Of a DNA stretch of 64,000 nt, positions 28,003 through 39,089 are shown in pieces; position 1 is the first letter of the stretch; each line of letters starts with the position of its first letter. Source of the stretch: Solirubrobacter sp035555675 (GTDB lineage Bacteria; Actinomycetota; Thermoleophilia; Solirubrobacterales; Solirubrobacteraceae); the NCBI GenBank assembly GCA_035555675.1, contig DATMGH010000124.1:38607-102606 (forward strand). Reading direction: 5' to 3'. The translations under genes were made by a program, and so were the position numbers. Under the pieces are notes generated by a model. That model saw only the letters and a list, made by a program, of their open reading frames with translations. It had not been told where the DNA came from and did not search any database.

Positions 28003-28563
28003 GTGACTGAACGCGCGTTCGCATCCGTGGGGGAGTTCGAAACCTGGCTGGAGGAGCACCACGCGGCGGTCGACGGGCTGTGGCTGCGGATCGCCAAGAA
28101 GGCCAGCGGCGTGCCGTCGGTGACCGCCGCCGAAGCGCTCGAGGTCGCGCTCTGCTTCGGCTGGATCGACGGCCAGCGGCGGCCGCTGGACGAGACGCAC
28201 TTCCTGCAGAAGTACACGCCGCGGCGCGCGCGGTCGAAGTGGTCCAAGCGCAACGTCGGGCTCGTCGAGGCGCTGATCGCGGCGGGGCGGATGCGCCCGG
28301 CCGGGCTGGCCGAGGTGGAGCGCGCGAAGGCCGACGGGCGCTGGGACGGGGCCTACGCGTCGGCTTCGACGATCGAGGTCCCGCCGGACCTGCAGGCCGA
28401 GCTCGACGCCCGGCCCCAGGCCGCCGCGTTCTTCGCGACGCTCAAGGGCAACAACCGCTACTCGATCCTCTACCGCCTGCACGACGCCAAACGGCCTGAG
28501 ACCCGCGCGCGGCGCCTGCGCGAGTTCGTCGCGATGCTCGAGCGCGGCGAGACGCTTTACTAG
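28003..28563 (+). CDS. YdeI/OmpD-associated family protein
   Basis: Cytoplasmic protein of 186 residues from the GTG at 28003. Recognisable family features are the opening WLEEHHAAVDGLWLRIAKKASG, CFGWIDGQ, the FLQKYTPRRARSKWSKRN stretch and the C-terminal LKGNNRYSILYRLHDAKRPETR (given in part). The family is often linked to stress such as antimicrobial-peptide resistance, but its biochemical role is not known. Six bases before galE on the same strand, so probably co-transcribed. Confidence 0.88.
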   Translation: MTERAFASVGEFETWLEEHHAAVDGLWLRIAKKASGVPSVTAAEALEVALCFGWIDGQRRPLDETHFLQKYTPRRARSKWSKRNVGLVEALIAAGRMRPAGLAEVERAKADGRWDGAYASASTIEVPPDLQAELDARPQAAAFFATLKGNNRYSILYRLHDAKRPETRARRLREFVAMLERGETLY

Positions 28564-28569
28564 CCGGCC

Positions 28570-29531
28570 ATGCGACTGCTCGTCACCGGCGGTGCCGGCT
28601 ACATCGGGTCGATCACCGCGCAGCACCTGCTCGCGCGCGGGGACGAGGTGACCGTGCTCGACTCGCTCTACCGCGGGCATCGCGCCGCGGTGCCGGAGGG
28701 CGCCGAGTTCCTCGAGGGCGACCTGCTCGATCCGGCCAGGCTGGAGGCCGTGCTGGAGCGCGGGTTCGACGGCGTCGTGCACTTCGCCGCGCTGTCGCTG
28801 GTCGCGGAGTCGGTCGCGCATCCGGAACGCTACTGGCGCGGGAACGTCGTCGGCGCGGTGAACCTGCTCGACGCGATGCGCGCGAACGGCGTCGGGCGGA
28901 TCGTGTTCAGCTCGACCGCGGCGACGTACGGCGAGCCGGCGGTGGAGCTGATCACCGAGGACGCCGTCACGGCGCCCGTGAACGCCTACGGGAACTCGAA
29001 GCTGACGATCGACCGGATGCTGGCCGACGAGGCGCGCGCACACGGGATCGCGGCCGTGTCGCTGCGGTACTTCAACGTGGCCGGGGCGTCCGGCGCGCTG
29101 GGCGAGGACCACGAGCCGGAGACGCACCTGATCCCGCTGGTCCTGCAGGCCGCGGCGGGGCGGCGGCCGAGCGTCGCGATCTACGGCACCGACTACCCGA
29201 CCCCGGACGGCACCGCGGTGCGCGACTACGTGCACGTGGACGACCTCGCGCGAGCGCACCGGCTGGCGCTGGACGGTGCGGTGCCGGGGCGCCACGAGGT
29301 CTACAACCTCGGGTCGGCGCGCGGGTACTCGGTGCGCGAGGTCATCGAGACGGCGCGTGCGGTCACCGGGCGGCCGATCGAAGCGGTCGAGGCCGACCGC
29401 CGGCCGGGCGATCCGCCGCGGCTGGTCGCGTCGAACGCACGGGCTCGCGAGCGGCTCGGGTGGGCGCCGGAGCGGTCGCTGGAGGACATGATCCGCGACG
29501 CGTGGGCGTGGCACTCGGCGCACCCGGACGG

Positions 29532-29538
<7 letters not shown>
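28570..29538 (+). CDS. galE: UDP-glucose 4-epimerase
   Basis: Extended SDR of 322 residues: NAD loop GGAGYIGS, catalytic Ser in FSSTAATYG, the YGNSK (YxxxK) motif, RYFNVAGA and RDYVHVDDLA. These are the hallmarks of GalE, which interconverts UDP-glucose and UDP-galactose (or the N-acetyl forms) for cell-envelope glycans. Downstream of the YdeI-like gene by six bases; its last seven bases overlap the end of the convergent recQ gene. Confidence 0.93.
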
Positions 29539-31612
<2,074 letters not shown>

Positions 31613-31616
<4 letters not shown>

Positions 31617-32191
31617 GTCAGGGCATTCAAGGCGGCGGTCAGGACGGCTTCCGGCGGCTGGGCGGCGTCGAGCACGACGAACCGGCCCGGCTCGGCCGCG
31701 GCCAGCGCGTCGTAGGTCTGAGCCGTGCGCGCGAAGAACTCGCCCCCCGCGCGCTCCAGACGGTCAGCTTCCCGACCGGCGATCCGCGCCAGGCCGCGTT
31801 CCGGGTCGATCCGCAGCAGCAGCGTCCGCTCGGGCACGAGCCCGCCGGTCGCGAAGGCGTTCAGCGCGCGGATCTCCTCGACGCCGAGCTCGCGTCCCCC
31901 GCCCTGGTAAGCCAGCGAGGAGTCCACGAAGCGGTCGAGCAGCACGGTCTCGCCCGCGTCCAGCAGCGGGCGCAGCTTCTCGGCGACGAGCTGCGCGCGG
32001 GCCGCGGCGTACAGCAGGGCCTCCGCGCGCGGGTCGACGTGCAGGCTCGGGTCGGCGACCAGCGCGCGGATGCGCTCGGACAGCTCGACCCCGCCCGGCT
32101 CGCGCAGCACCGTCGCGTTCAGCGCGCGGGCCAGGCCCGCGATCAGCGTCGTCTTCCCAGCGCCGTCGAGGCCCTCGACCGTGATCAGCAC
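31613..32191 (-). CDS. tmk: Thymidylate kinase (dTMP kinase)
   Basis: Kinase of 192 residues that makes dTDP from dTMP. P-loop EGLDGAGKTT at the N-terminus, the DR motif LLDRFVDSSLAYQG in the centre, and the LID region READRLERAGGEFF. The GTG at 32189-32191 puts the P-loop at the normal distance from the start; upstream in-frame sequence has no family similarity. Its TGA overlaps the recQ ATG. holB lies on the other side, divergent by 109 bases; tmk-holB adjacency is common in bacteria. Confidence 0.94.
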
Positions 32192-32300
32192 ACCCGTGAG
32201 TCTGACAAGGCCGCGAACGGTCGAGTTCCGGCGCCATGCGCCAGAAAGTGACCACTCGCCGCGCGGAGTGGCGCGCCCAGGGAGACGCCGCCTAGGATCA

Positions 32301-33404
32301 ATGCCCGTGCTCGCCCTCGACGCCCATCCCCACGCGCGCGCGGTCCTCGGCGCCGCGCTCGAGGGGGAGCCCGCGCACGCGTACCTGCTGCACGGCCTCG
32401 CGGGCTCGGGCAAGCGCGCGGCCGCCCGCGCGTTCGCCGGCGAGCTGCTCGCCCGCGACGCCCGGGACCCGGACAACGCGCGCACCCGCGCGCAGCACGG
32501 CACCCATCCCGACCTGACGTGGGTCGCCCCGAGCGGCGCGCACGAGATGCTCCGCCGCGACGTCGACGAGGCGGTCGTGGCCGCCGCCGCGCACACGCCG
32601 TTCGAAGCCACCCACCGGATCTTCGTGCTCGAGCGCGCGGACGTGATGAACGACGAGGCCGCGAACGCGCTGCTCAAGACGCTCGAGGAGCCGCCCGCCT
32701 ACGTCGTCCTGATCCTCCTGACCGACCGCCTGACCCAGGTCCTCCCGACGATCGCGAGCCGCTGCCAGCCGATCCGGTTCGACCCGCCCAAGCCGGGCGA
32801 GCTCGCGCAGCGCCTGCAGTCCCAGGGCGTCCCGCCCGAGACGGCGCAGGCGGCCGCCAACCTGAGCCTCGGGGACGCGCACAAGGCGCTCGACATCGCC
32901 CTCGGCGACGGCCCGCACCTCCGTGCCGCCGCCGAGGCGCTCGCCCGCGCCCCGCTCCACGGCAAGACCGGCGGCGAGCGCCCGTGGCGCGCCGTCAACG
33001 ACCGCGCCCGCCAGCGCGGCAAGGCGGCCAAGGAGCAGGTCGAGCAGGCGCTCGCGGAGGAGCTCCAGTACCTCCCCAAGAAGGAGCACAAGCGCCGCGA
33101 GACGGAGTTCTCCGAGCGCGCCCGCCGCGCCGACCGCCGCGCCGCGACGCAGGCGCTCGACCACGCGCTCCAGCTCGCCGGCCTCTGGTACCGCGACCTC
33201 GCGTGCATCGCCGTGGACGCCCCCGAGCTGATCTTCAACACGGACCGCAGCGACGAGCTCGCGCAGGATCACGGACCGAGCGCCCCGGCCCTCCAGCAGG
33301 CGCAGGCGCTGATCGACGACACCCGCGCCCGTTTGATCCTCAACGTCAACGAGGAGCTGGCCTGCGAGGCGCTCGCGTACCGCCTCGAGGCCCTCCTGAC
33401 CTAG
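32301..33404 (+). CDS. holB: DNA polymerase III delta' subunit
   Basis: Clamp-loader subunit of 367 residues. The ATPase-fold start (LLHGLAGSGKRAA, a P-loop-like sequence), the NALLKTLEEPP helix and the SRC motif (ASRCQPIRF) are clear. The C-terminal third is Lys/Arg/Glu-rich and helical, as often in actinobacterial proteins. Works with DnaX and HolA to load the beta clamp. ATG at 32301. Its last bases overlap the end of the convergent PHP gene by four. Confidence 0.92.
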   Translation: MPVLALDAHPHARAVLGAALEGEPAHAYLLHGLAGSGKRAAARAFAGELLARDARDPDNARTRAQHGTHPDLTWVAPSGAHEMLRRDVDEAVVAAAAHTPFEATHRIFVLERADVMNDEAANALLKTLEEPPAYVVLILLTDRLTQVLPTIASRCQPIRFDPPKPGELAQRLQSQGVPPETAQAAANLSLGDAHKALDIALGDGPHLRAAAEALARAPLHGKTGGERPWRAVNDRARQRGKAAKEQVEQALAEELQYLPKKEHKRRETEFSERARRADRRAATQALDHALQLAGLWYRDLACIAVDAPELIFNTDRSDELAQDHGPSAPALQQAQALIDDTRARLILNVNEELACEALAYRLEALLT

Positions 33405-34231
33405 GCCGCGAGCCGCCCGAGGTCAGGCTCCAGGCCGTAGAGGTCGAACGCGCGGAAGCGGTTGAAGCGCTCGTGCGCGGGCCCGTGGAAGTCCGCCGAG
33501 CCGGTCGTCAGCAGCCCCCGTTCGCGCGCGGCGGCGTAGAGCCGCTCCGTCTGCGCACGCGTGAACGTGACGTAGAACGCTTCGACCCCGTCGAGCCCCG
33601 CGGCCGCGAACCGGTCCAGCGTCGCCTCCGGCTCGGCGACGTCCCAGAACGGGTGCGCCCAGACGGCGAGCCCGCCGGCGGCGTGGATGACCTCGATCGC
33701 CTCCGGCACCGTCGGCCGCGAGCGCGGGACGTACGAGGGCGCGCCCGGAACGAGGTAGCGCGCGAACAGCTCGTCGCGCGGCGTCCCCGCCAGCTCGGGA
33801 TTGCCCGCCAGCAGCGCGTCGGCGAGGTGCGGGCGTCCGGGCGCGGCGTGTGCGCGCAGCGCGTCGTCCTCCACCACAAGCCCGAGCGAGCGCAGCCGCT
33901 CGGCCATCGCGAAGATGCGGCGGACGCGGTCGGCGCGGAAGTCCGCGAGCGTGGCCAGCAGCGCGGGATCGGTGTGGTCGAGCGCGTAGCCGAGGAAGTG
34001 CAGGTCCTCGTGGCCGGCGTCGACCGCCGAGAGCTCCACGGCGGGGATGACGCGGATGCCGTCGGCGGCCGCGAGCGCCTCGGGCACGCCGTCGACGGTG
34101 TCGTGGTCGGTGAGCGCGAACAGCTCCACGCCCGCGGCGGCGGCGCGGGCGACGACCTCGGCGGGCGCCAGCGTCCCGTCCGAGTACGTCGAGTGCGCTT
34201 GCAGGTCGAACGTCGTTTGACCGATGGGCAT
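33401..34231 (-). CDS. PHP-domain phosphoesterase
   Basis: Metal-dependent phosphoesterase of 276 residues: HSTYSDGTLAP (first His pair and Asp), TDHDT, the catalytic Glu in AVELSA, HFLGYALDH, WAHPF and the final ADFHG. This set matches the PHP family of 3',5'-nucleoside bisphosphate phosphatases / RNase AM-like enzymes. ATG at 34229-34231 has AAAGG ten bases upstream; a GTG at 34247-34249 would add six residues. Monocistronic. Confidence 0.9.
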   Translation of the reverse strand: MPIGQTTFDLQAHSTYSDGTLAPAEVVARAAAAGVELFALTDHDTVDGVPEALAAADGIRVIPAVELSAVDAGHEDLHFLGYALDHTDPALLATLADFRADRVRRIFAMAERLRSLGLVVEDDALRAHAAPGRPHLADALLAGNPELAGTPRDELFARYLVPGAPSYVPRSRPTVPEAIEVIHAAGGLAVWAHPFWDVAEPEATLDRFAAAGLDGVEAFYVTFTRAQTERLYAAARERGLLTTGSADFHGPAHERFNRFRAFDLYGLEPDLGRLAA

Positions 34232-34273
34232 TGCCGGGAAGCCTTTCACCTGACCGCATCAAGGAGGTGTTCG

Positions 34274-34645
34274 ATGTCCACCGGCGCCATCATCGCCATC
34301 GTGGTCGTCGCAGTCATCGTGATCGCGCTCATCGCGTTCATGGTTCCGCGCATGCGTGCGCGGTCGGATCGGCGGGAGCTCGAGCAGCGGCGCGAGCGTG
34401 CGGCGCGCGACGAGCGCGCAGAGGCCACGAATCGTGCCGAGCAGGCCGACGAGGCCGAGCGGCGAGCACGGATCGCGCGGCGTGAGGCCGAGGCCGGGCG
34501 CGCGCAGGCCGAGCTGCACGCCGAGCGGGCCGAGCTGCACGACCGCGGGCTCGCCGACCAGGAGCTGGAGCGGGACCGCTTCCAGCGCGACCCGGACCCG
34601 GACCCGGAGCGCCCGGAGCGGCGCGACCAGCCCGCCCGTTACTGA
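34274..34645 (+). CDS. Small membrane-anchored coiled-coil protein
   Basis: Protein of 123 residues. A single N-terminal membrane helix (residues 5-24, very rich in Ile/Val/Ala) is followed by a highly charged Arg/Glu/Ala-rich segment with heptad-like spacing (about 30-105) and an Asp/Pro tail. Orientation is probably N-out with a cytoplasmic coiled coil. AAGGAGGT eight bases before the ATG is an excellent ribosome site. Function unknown. The end overlaps the convergent GGDEF-EAL gene by seven bases. Confidence 0.8.
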   Translation: MSTGAIIAIVVVAVIVIALIAFMVPRMRARSDRRELEQRRERAARDERAEATNRAEQADEAERRARIARREAEAGRAQAELHAERAELHDRGLADQELERDRFQRDPDPDPERPERRDQPARY

Positions 34646-36699
34646 CGCAGCAGCGGCGCGGTCGCGTCGAGCAGCGCGCGCGCTTGCTCGGGGGCCAGCG
34701 TCGCGGAGACGTGGAAGCCCTGGGCGAACTCGCAGCCCAGGACCTTGAGGTAGTCGAGCTGCTCGGCGGTCTCGACGCCGTCCGCGATCACCTCCAGGCC
34801 GAGATTGTGCGCGAGGCCGACGACCGCGCGCACGATCTCGAACGCCCCCGCGTCGTGGCCGATCCCGGCCACGAGCGCGGCGGAGACCTTGATCGCGTCA
34901 CCCGGGAACCGGTGCAGCAGCCGCAGCGGCGACGCGCCGGTCCCGAAGTGGTCGATGTGCGTCTGCACCCCCGCGTGCTGGAGCACCTGCTCGAGCACGC
35001 GGCGGGTCGCGTCGTCCGCGCGCCCGCGCGTGAGATCGGACTCCGCGACCTCCAGCCGCAGCGCGCGCGGGTCCAGCCCGCTCTCGCGCAGCGTCGTGCG
35101 CAGGGCGCTGACGAAGTCCGGCTCCCCGAGCTGGCGGGCGCTGACGTTGACGCCGACGGTCAGCCCCGCGCCGCCCGGCAGCTCCCGCCAGTGCGCGAGC
35201 TGCGCGCAGGCGACGCTGAGGATGCGGCGGCCGAGCGGGACCGCGAGCCCGGTCTCCTCCGCCATCGCCAGCACTTCCGCGGTGTCCCCGTGCGGCCAGC
35301 GGCCGAGCGCCTCGAAGCCGACGATCCGGCCCGTCGCCGCCTGCACGATCGGCTGGTAGCCGACCTCCAGCGTGCCGCCCTCGATGGCGTCGCGCAGCCG
35401 GCGCTCGAGGTTCAGGCGGCGCGTGACCTGCGCGTGCATGGCGGCGTCGAAGACGGCGTGGCGGCCACGGCCGTCGGACTTCGCGCGGTACATCGCGACG
35501 TCCGCGTCGCGCATCACCTGCTCGGGCTGCGAGCGGGCGGTCGCGAGCGCGATCCCGATCGACGCGCCGACGAACAGCTCCCGCCCGTCGAGCAGGAACG
35601 GCGCCTGCAGGGAGTGCAGCACGCGCTCGGCGATCACGGTCGCCTCGCGCGGCTCGCCGACGTCGTCGAGCAGCAGCGTGAACTCGTCCCCGCCCAGGCG
35701 GGCGACGGTGTCGTTCGGGCGCAGCGCGGCCTCCAGCCGGCGCGCGACCGCCTTCAGGAGTTGATCGCCGACCGCGTGGCCGAGCGAGTCGTTGATGACC
35801 TTGAAGCGGTCGAGGTCGAGGAACAGCACGGCGGCGCAGCACGCCGGGTGGCGGCGCTGCGCGCGGCGGATCGCGAGCGCGAGCCGGTCGAGGAACAGCA
35901 CCCGGTTCGGCAGCCCAGTGAGCGCGTCGTGGAGCGCGTCGTGCTGGAGGCGGTGCTCGGCCTCGCGGCGGTCGGTGACGTCGGCGAGCGAGCCGACGAC
36001 GCGGATCGCCTTGTCGTCGGGGCGACGGACCGCGGTGGCGCGCGCCAGCACCCAGCGGTAGGTGCCGTCGCGGTGCTGGATCCGGTGCTCTGACTCGAAC
36101 TGCTCGGTGGCGCCCGCCACGAACGCGTCCAGCGCCTGGGTGAGCGGCGCGCGGTCGTCCGGGTGGACGCGGCCGAGCCACTCGCCGCGGCTCGCGCCGA
36201 TCTCCGGCTCGCGGTAGCCGAGCAGCGCCTTCCAGCGCCCGGAGTAGAAGACGGTGTCGGTCGCGACCTCCCAGTCCCACAGGCCGTCCTCGTTGAAGGC
36301 GAGCGCGTGGCGCTCCTCGCTGCGAGTGACGCGCCGGAGGGCGCGGCGGTGGCGGATCGCGGAACGGAGCGCGTGCTCGAGCCGGTCCGCCGAGAGGCCC
36401 GGGACGAGCAGGAAGTCGGCGACCCCGGCGTCGGCGGCGCGCTCGTCGTCGTCGCGGTCGAGCGCGTCCGCGAGCACGATCACCGGGACGTCGGGGACCG
36501 CGCGCGCGAGCCGCTCGGCGGTTTCGAGGCCGTCGGTGCCCGGCGGGTCCAGGTGGCGGTCGACGAGCACGACGTCGTGGACGGGGGCGCGTTCGAGGGC
36601 GTGCTCGAGCGCGGTCACGTGCTCGACCTCGTCGGCCTTCAGCAGCGCGCGCACGGGGGCGTGGCGGGCCGTGTCGGCGGAGACGGCGAGAACCTTCAC
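34639..36699 (-). CDS. Receiver-PAS-GGDEF-EAL protein with altered EAL site
   Basis: Cyclic-di-GMP signalling protein of 686 residues: degenerate receiver (1-125; Asp in VLVDRHLD), PAS/PAC (about 135-250), GGDEF (about 260-425) and EAL (about 435-680). The diguanylate cyclase half is intact: GGDEF core and the inhibitory I-site RPND upstream of it. The EAL half keeps FEALG but has DHFGTG instead of DDFGTG, IKVS instead of K(I/V)D, and IADGVET instead of AEGVET, so hydrolysis is doubtful and it may bind rather than cleave c-di-GMP. GTG start overlaps the TGA of the receiver gene upstream, forming a pair. Confidence 0.92.
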   Translation of the reverse strand: MKVLAVSADTARHAPVRALLKADEVEHVTALEHALERAPVHDVVLVDRHLDPPGTDGLETAERLARAVPDVPVIVLADALDRDDDERAADAGVADFLLVPGLSADRLEHALRSAIRHRRALRRVTRSEERHALAFNEDGLWDWEVATDTVFYSGRWKALLGYREPEIGASRGEWLGRVHPDDRAPLTQALDAFVAGATEQFESEHRIQHRDGTYRWVLARATAVRRPDDKAIRVVGSLADVTDRREAEHRLQHDALHDALTGLPNRVLFLDRLALAIRRAQRRHPACCAAVLFLDLDRFKVINDSLGHAVGDQLLKAVARRLEAALRPNDTVARLGGDEFTLLLDDVGEPREATVIAERVLHSLQAPFLLDGRELFVGASIGIALATARSQPEQVMRDADVAMYRAKSDGRGRHAVFDAAMHAQVTRRLNLERRLRDAIEGGTLEVGYQPIVQAATGRIVGFEALGRWPHGDTAEVLAMAEETGLAVPLGRRILSVACAQLAHWRELPGGAGLTVGVNVSARQLGEPDFVSALRTTLRESGLDPRALRLEVAESDLTRGRADDATRRVLEQVLQHAGVQTHIDHFGTGASPLRLLHRFPGDAIKVSAALVAGIGHDAGAFEIVRAVVGLAHNLGLEVIADGVETAEQLDYLKVLGCEFAQGFHVSATLAPEQARALLDATAPLLRQ

Positions 36700-37223
36700 G
36701 CCGCTTCCCGGCGCGGGAGCTCCGCGGCTTCCAGCCAGTACGCCGTGAGCGTCTTCATCAGGCGGACGAGGGCGAGGAACGTGACCGGCTTGACCATGTA
36801 CGTGTTGGCGCCGGCCTCGTAGGCGGCTTCCGCCGCGTCGGGCTCGCCGAGCACGACGATCGGGATCGTGCGCGTGCCCGGGGCCTGCTTGAGCGTGCGG
36901 ATGAGGTGCAGGGCGGACGGCTCGCCGGGCAGGCTCGCGTCGAGCAGGACCAGCGATGGCGCGGGCGTGCCGTCGCGCTCCAGGTAGGCGAGCAGCTCGG
37001 CGCCGGTCGCGAGCGTGCGCAGGTCGGTCGCGATCGCGCCTTCGAGCAGCGCGTCGCGGGCCATCGAGCGGTAGCCCTCGCCCGGGTCGACGAACAGGAT
37101 CGTCGGCAAGAGCGGTACTCGCGTTCGCTGGAAGCGATCGCTCAAGGCTGGTGCCCCGGCTCCGTGGCGGGGCGGAGGACCGTCCGTGGCCGCCGCATCT
37201 CGAATCTCCTCGTGCTTACCCAA
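36696..37223 (-). CDS. Response-regulator receiver protein
   Basis: Single receiver domain of about 137 core residues: acidic FVDPGEG, phospho-acceptor Asp in VLLDASLPGE, and the Lys of YMVKPVTF. The start is not certain: the longest frame begins with TTG at 37221-37223, other TTG codons lie at 37145 and 37109, and none has a strong ribosome site. Directly upstream of, and overlapping by four bases, the PAS-GGDEF-EAL gene. It probably relays a kinase signal to that protein; no histidine kinase is seen nearby. Confidence 0.8.
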   Translation of the reverse strand: MGKHEEIRDAAATDGPPPRHGAGAPALSDRFQRTRVPLLPTILFVDPGEGYRSMARDALLEGAIATDLRTLATGAELLAYLERDGTPAPSLVLLDASLPGEPSALHLIRTLKQAPGTRTIPIVVLGEPDAAEAAYEAGANTYMVKPVTFLALVRLMKTLTAYWLEAAELPRREAA

Positions 37224-37313
37224 GGGGGCTCGCGCCCCGTTGGTTGACGACGATAGGGCGGTGCTCGGGGCGCGGCAACCGGAGTCCGCCGAGTTCGGCG
37301 GATGTACGACCTC

Positions 37314-37988
37314 CTAGGGGCCGCAGTTGCGGTGGTGCTCGTAGGTCGGTGCGCAGACGGTGCGGGCGCGCCATTTGGCGCGCAGGGCGTCGAGCGCGTG
37401 CTCCTGGGCTTCGCTGGCAAGGCGCTCCCAGGCCTTCGCCTGCTGCTCCTTGTGGGGCATCGGGCGGGGTGGGGTGATCGTGAGGACCTTGAAGACGTGG
37501 GTGCCGTAACGGGTGAGCGTGTGCTCGGGGGCGCGGGCGATGGCGCGGGTGAGGCGGGCGGTCGCGGTGGTTGTCGTCGTTCGTGTCGCGATCGTCGCCC
37601 GGTAGCGCGTCGCCGTGGCGCGCCAGGTCGCGCCGCGCTGGAGTGCGCGGCGGGCGGCCCGCGCGCGGGGGCGGTTGGCGGTCGTGAGGACGCGGACCCG
37701 GCGCGCCTCGGGGAGGGTGCGGGGGTGGGTGGCGACGTAGGCGTCGATCTGAGCGGGCGTGACCGAGAGCGCCGCCTCCTGCGCGAGCTGGTCCCTGAGC
37801 TGCTGTGCGGTCGGGATGCCGCGCTCGCGCGCCTCGCCGTCGAACCAGGCGGCCTCGATGGCCTGGTCGAGATCGGGCGCGGTGTCCGGGATCGTCGTCG
37901 TGAACGTGGGCGCCGTGATGGTGGCGGCGGCGATCGCGAGCGACGTGGCGAGCACGGCTGGTGAATGTAGCCCGGCGGGCGCTACCAT
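37314..37988 (-). CDS. Exported peptidyl-prolyl isomerase-like (SurA/PrsA N-domain) protein
   Basis: Protein of 224 residues from the ATG at 37986-37988, with an N-terminal export signal (about 1-28) and no lipobox. The central part (TAQQLRDQLAQEAALSVTPAQIDAYVATHP, in part) is the SurA/PrsA chaperone helix arrangement, followed by a short parvulin-like region (HVFKVLTITPPRP). The domain is reduced in length, so it may be a chaperone without isomerase activity. Faces away from the tRNA gene, 15 bases off. Confidence 0.7.
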   Translation of the reverse strand: MVAPAGLHSPAVLATSLAIAAATITAPTFTTTIPDTAPDLDQAIEAAWFDGEARERGIPTAQQLRDQLAQEAALSVTPAQIDAYVATHPRTLPEARRVRVLTTANRPRARAARRALQRGATWRATATRYRATIATRTTTTTATARLTRAIARAPEHTLTRYGTHVFKVLTITPPRPMPHKEQQAKAWERLASEAQEHALDALRAKWRARTVCAPTYEHHRNCGP

Positions 37989-38003
37989 TCCCGCCCTTCC
38001 CCT

Positions 38004-38076
38004 GCCGACATAGCTCAGCTGGTAGAGCACTTCACTCGTAATGAAGGGGTCCCCGGTTCGAGTCCGGGTGTCGGCT
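38004..38076 (+). tRNA. tRNA-Thr (anticodon CGT)
   Basis: 73-base cloverleaf: acceptor GCCGACA / TGTCGGC, D arm GCTC-loop-GAGC, anticodon stem CTTCA / TGAAG around CTCGTAA (anticodon CGT), T arm CCCGG-TTCGAGT-CCGGG, discriminator T, no encoded CCA. From 38034 onward its 3' half belongs to the attL core of the integrated element. Confidence 0.97.
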
Positions 38077-38081
38077 CCTCA
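38034..38081. repeat. attL: 48-bp direct repeat in tRNA-Thr
   Basis: The 48 bases from the anticodon loop through the 3' end of the tRNA plus CTCCTCA recur exactly at 55320-55367. This is the usual crossover core of a tyrosine integrase acting on a tRNA gene. Confidence 0.95.
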
Positions 38082-38109
38082 AGAAAACCCCGCTCAGGCG
38101 GGGTTTTCT
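38082..38109 (+). terminator. Rho-independent terminator after tRNA-Thr (element-derived)
   Basis: Perfect 12-base stem AGAAAACCCCGC-TCAG-GCGGGGTTTTCT followed by a T-rich stretch. It begins one base past the att core, so the element supplied it. Confidence 0.85.
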
Positions 38110-38412
38110 GTTTTCTCGGGGGGTCATAAAATTGGCGCGTAGGCGCTCGGGGATACGTCGGGGTCGTGTTTGAAGGATTCGACCGGGCCGAGGTGGGCCG
38201 AGGCGGGCCGAGCCCGCGGCGCCCTGGCGCGGTTCGAGGGTCGAACGGGCGTTCCCGCCCCATCCGACGCCGCGCCTAGGATCGAACGCGGTGACGCCTA
38301 CGCCGAAAGACTCGATTACGCCGCTCGGGGTGGCTCCCCGAGCGGCGGCGTCGTGCTCCCGGCCCCGGCGTTCACCAGCACGTAGGCCCACCAGCAGAAA
38401 GGTCGCCAGCCA
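38110..38412 (+). other. Left-end leader of the element with tandem repeats and a hairpin
   Basis: No gene is seen in these 303 bases. There are three tandem 10-base units GGGCCGAGGT/GGGCCGAGGC/GGGCCGAGCC at 38185-38214, and a 12-base-stem hairpin at 38319-38347 (GCCGCTCGGGG core, 5-base loop). They could be integrase arm sites, a leader structure or an early-promoter control region. Confidence 0.55.
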
Positions 38413-38763
38413 GTGGCCGCACGATCTGGGGCACGGCCCCATCGCCGAGACGGGCTAGGCCCGTACGACACAGATCGGTTCCCGGATTCCGGAGCCGCCA
38501 GCCGCAGGAAGCGCAGCGCGAGTCAGCAGCGCCGGGATGTTCTGCGGGCGCAGAAGCACAACCAAGAGCAGATCGCGCTCAACGTCCGTAAGCGCCAAGA
38601 GGCGTGGTCCGAGCGCAACGACCTTGCACGCCGTCATATGGACGTTCGCGTCGTGTCAGAGGATGAACTGAGAGCGATGGACCGCACGCGGCCGGCCCGC
38701 GTCGAGCGGTTCACCGAGGAGATCAGGGACGCGTACACGAAGCTCCAGGGGGCGAGGCGATGA
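38413..38763 (+). CDS. Hypothetical basic protein of the element (first gene)
   Basis: Protein of up to 116 residues; no family recognised. N-terminal 35 residues are Arg/Ser-rich and may not be translated; from SASQQRRDVLRAQKHNQEQ onward it is a charged helical protein. GTG start at 38413 is tentative, with only a weak AAAGG upstream. The TGA overlaps the ATG of the next gene by four bases, which supports translation to the end. Confidence 0.55.
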   Translation: MAARSGARPHRRDGLGPYDTDRFPDSGAASRRKRSASQQRRDVLRAQKHNQEQIALNVRKRQEAWSERNDLARRHMDVRVVSEDELRAMDRTRPARVERFTEEIRDAYTKLQGARR

Positions 38764-39089
38764 ACTCTCCGGCCATTCCCGCGAGCCTGCTGCGCGCCGC
38801 CGAAGAGGCAGGGCGCATCGCCGAGAAGGTGGAGGCGATGATGCCGAGCCCCCGCGCCATCGCTGCGGCGCGGGCTCACGCCCAGCGACTCCGCGAACGC
38901 GCTGCAACCCAAGTTCGTTGCGGCGCCCGTACGCGCCGGCAGCCGGCTCGTAGCCGCGAGCGCCGCTCGCACGGCACGCGTCGCCGCACCACCCGCAGCC
39001 GGTCCTCCGGCGGCGGCAGCGACGGCGAGCCTCCCAGGCCGGGTAGCGCCCGGCCAGTAGTTCTTCTCCACGTGGGAGGCGCCCGGTGA
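38760..39089 (+). CDS. Hypothetical protein, helical N-terminus and Arg-rich tail
   Basis: Protein of 109 residues, no family recognised. The first 50 residues form an Ala/Glu-rich helix (ASLLRAAEEAGRIAEKVEAM), the remainder is a very basic Arg/Ser/Gly-rich tail that may bind nucleic acid. Coupled by ATGA to the gene before and by GTGA to the HTH gene after it. Confidence 0.5.
   Translation: MNSPAIPASLLRAAEEAGRIAEKVEAMMPSPRAIAAARAHAQRLRERAATQVRCGARTRRQPARSRERRSHGTRRRTTRSRSSGGGSDGEPPRPGSARPVVLLHVGGAR

Noticed and set aside
38015..38442. Two minus-strand frames over tRNA-Thr and the left end of the element
   Set aside because: They translate the tRNA in reverse and depend on the high GC content; no family similarity.
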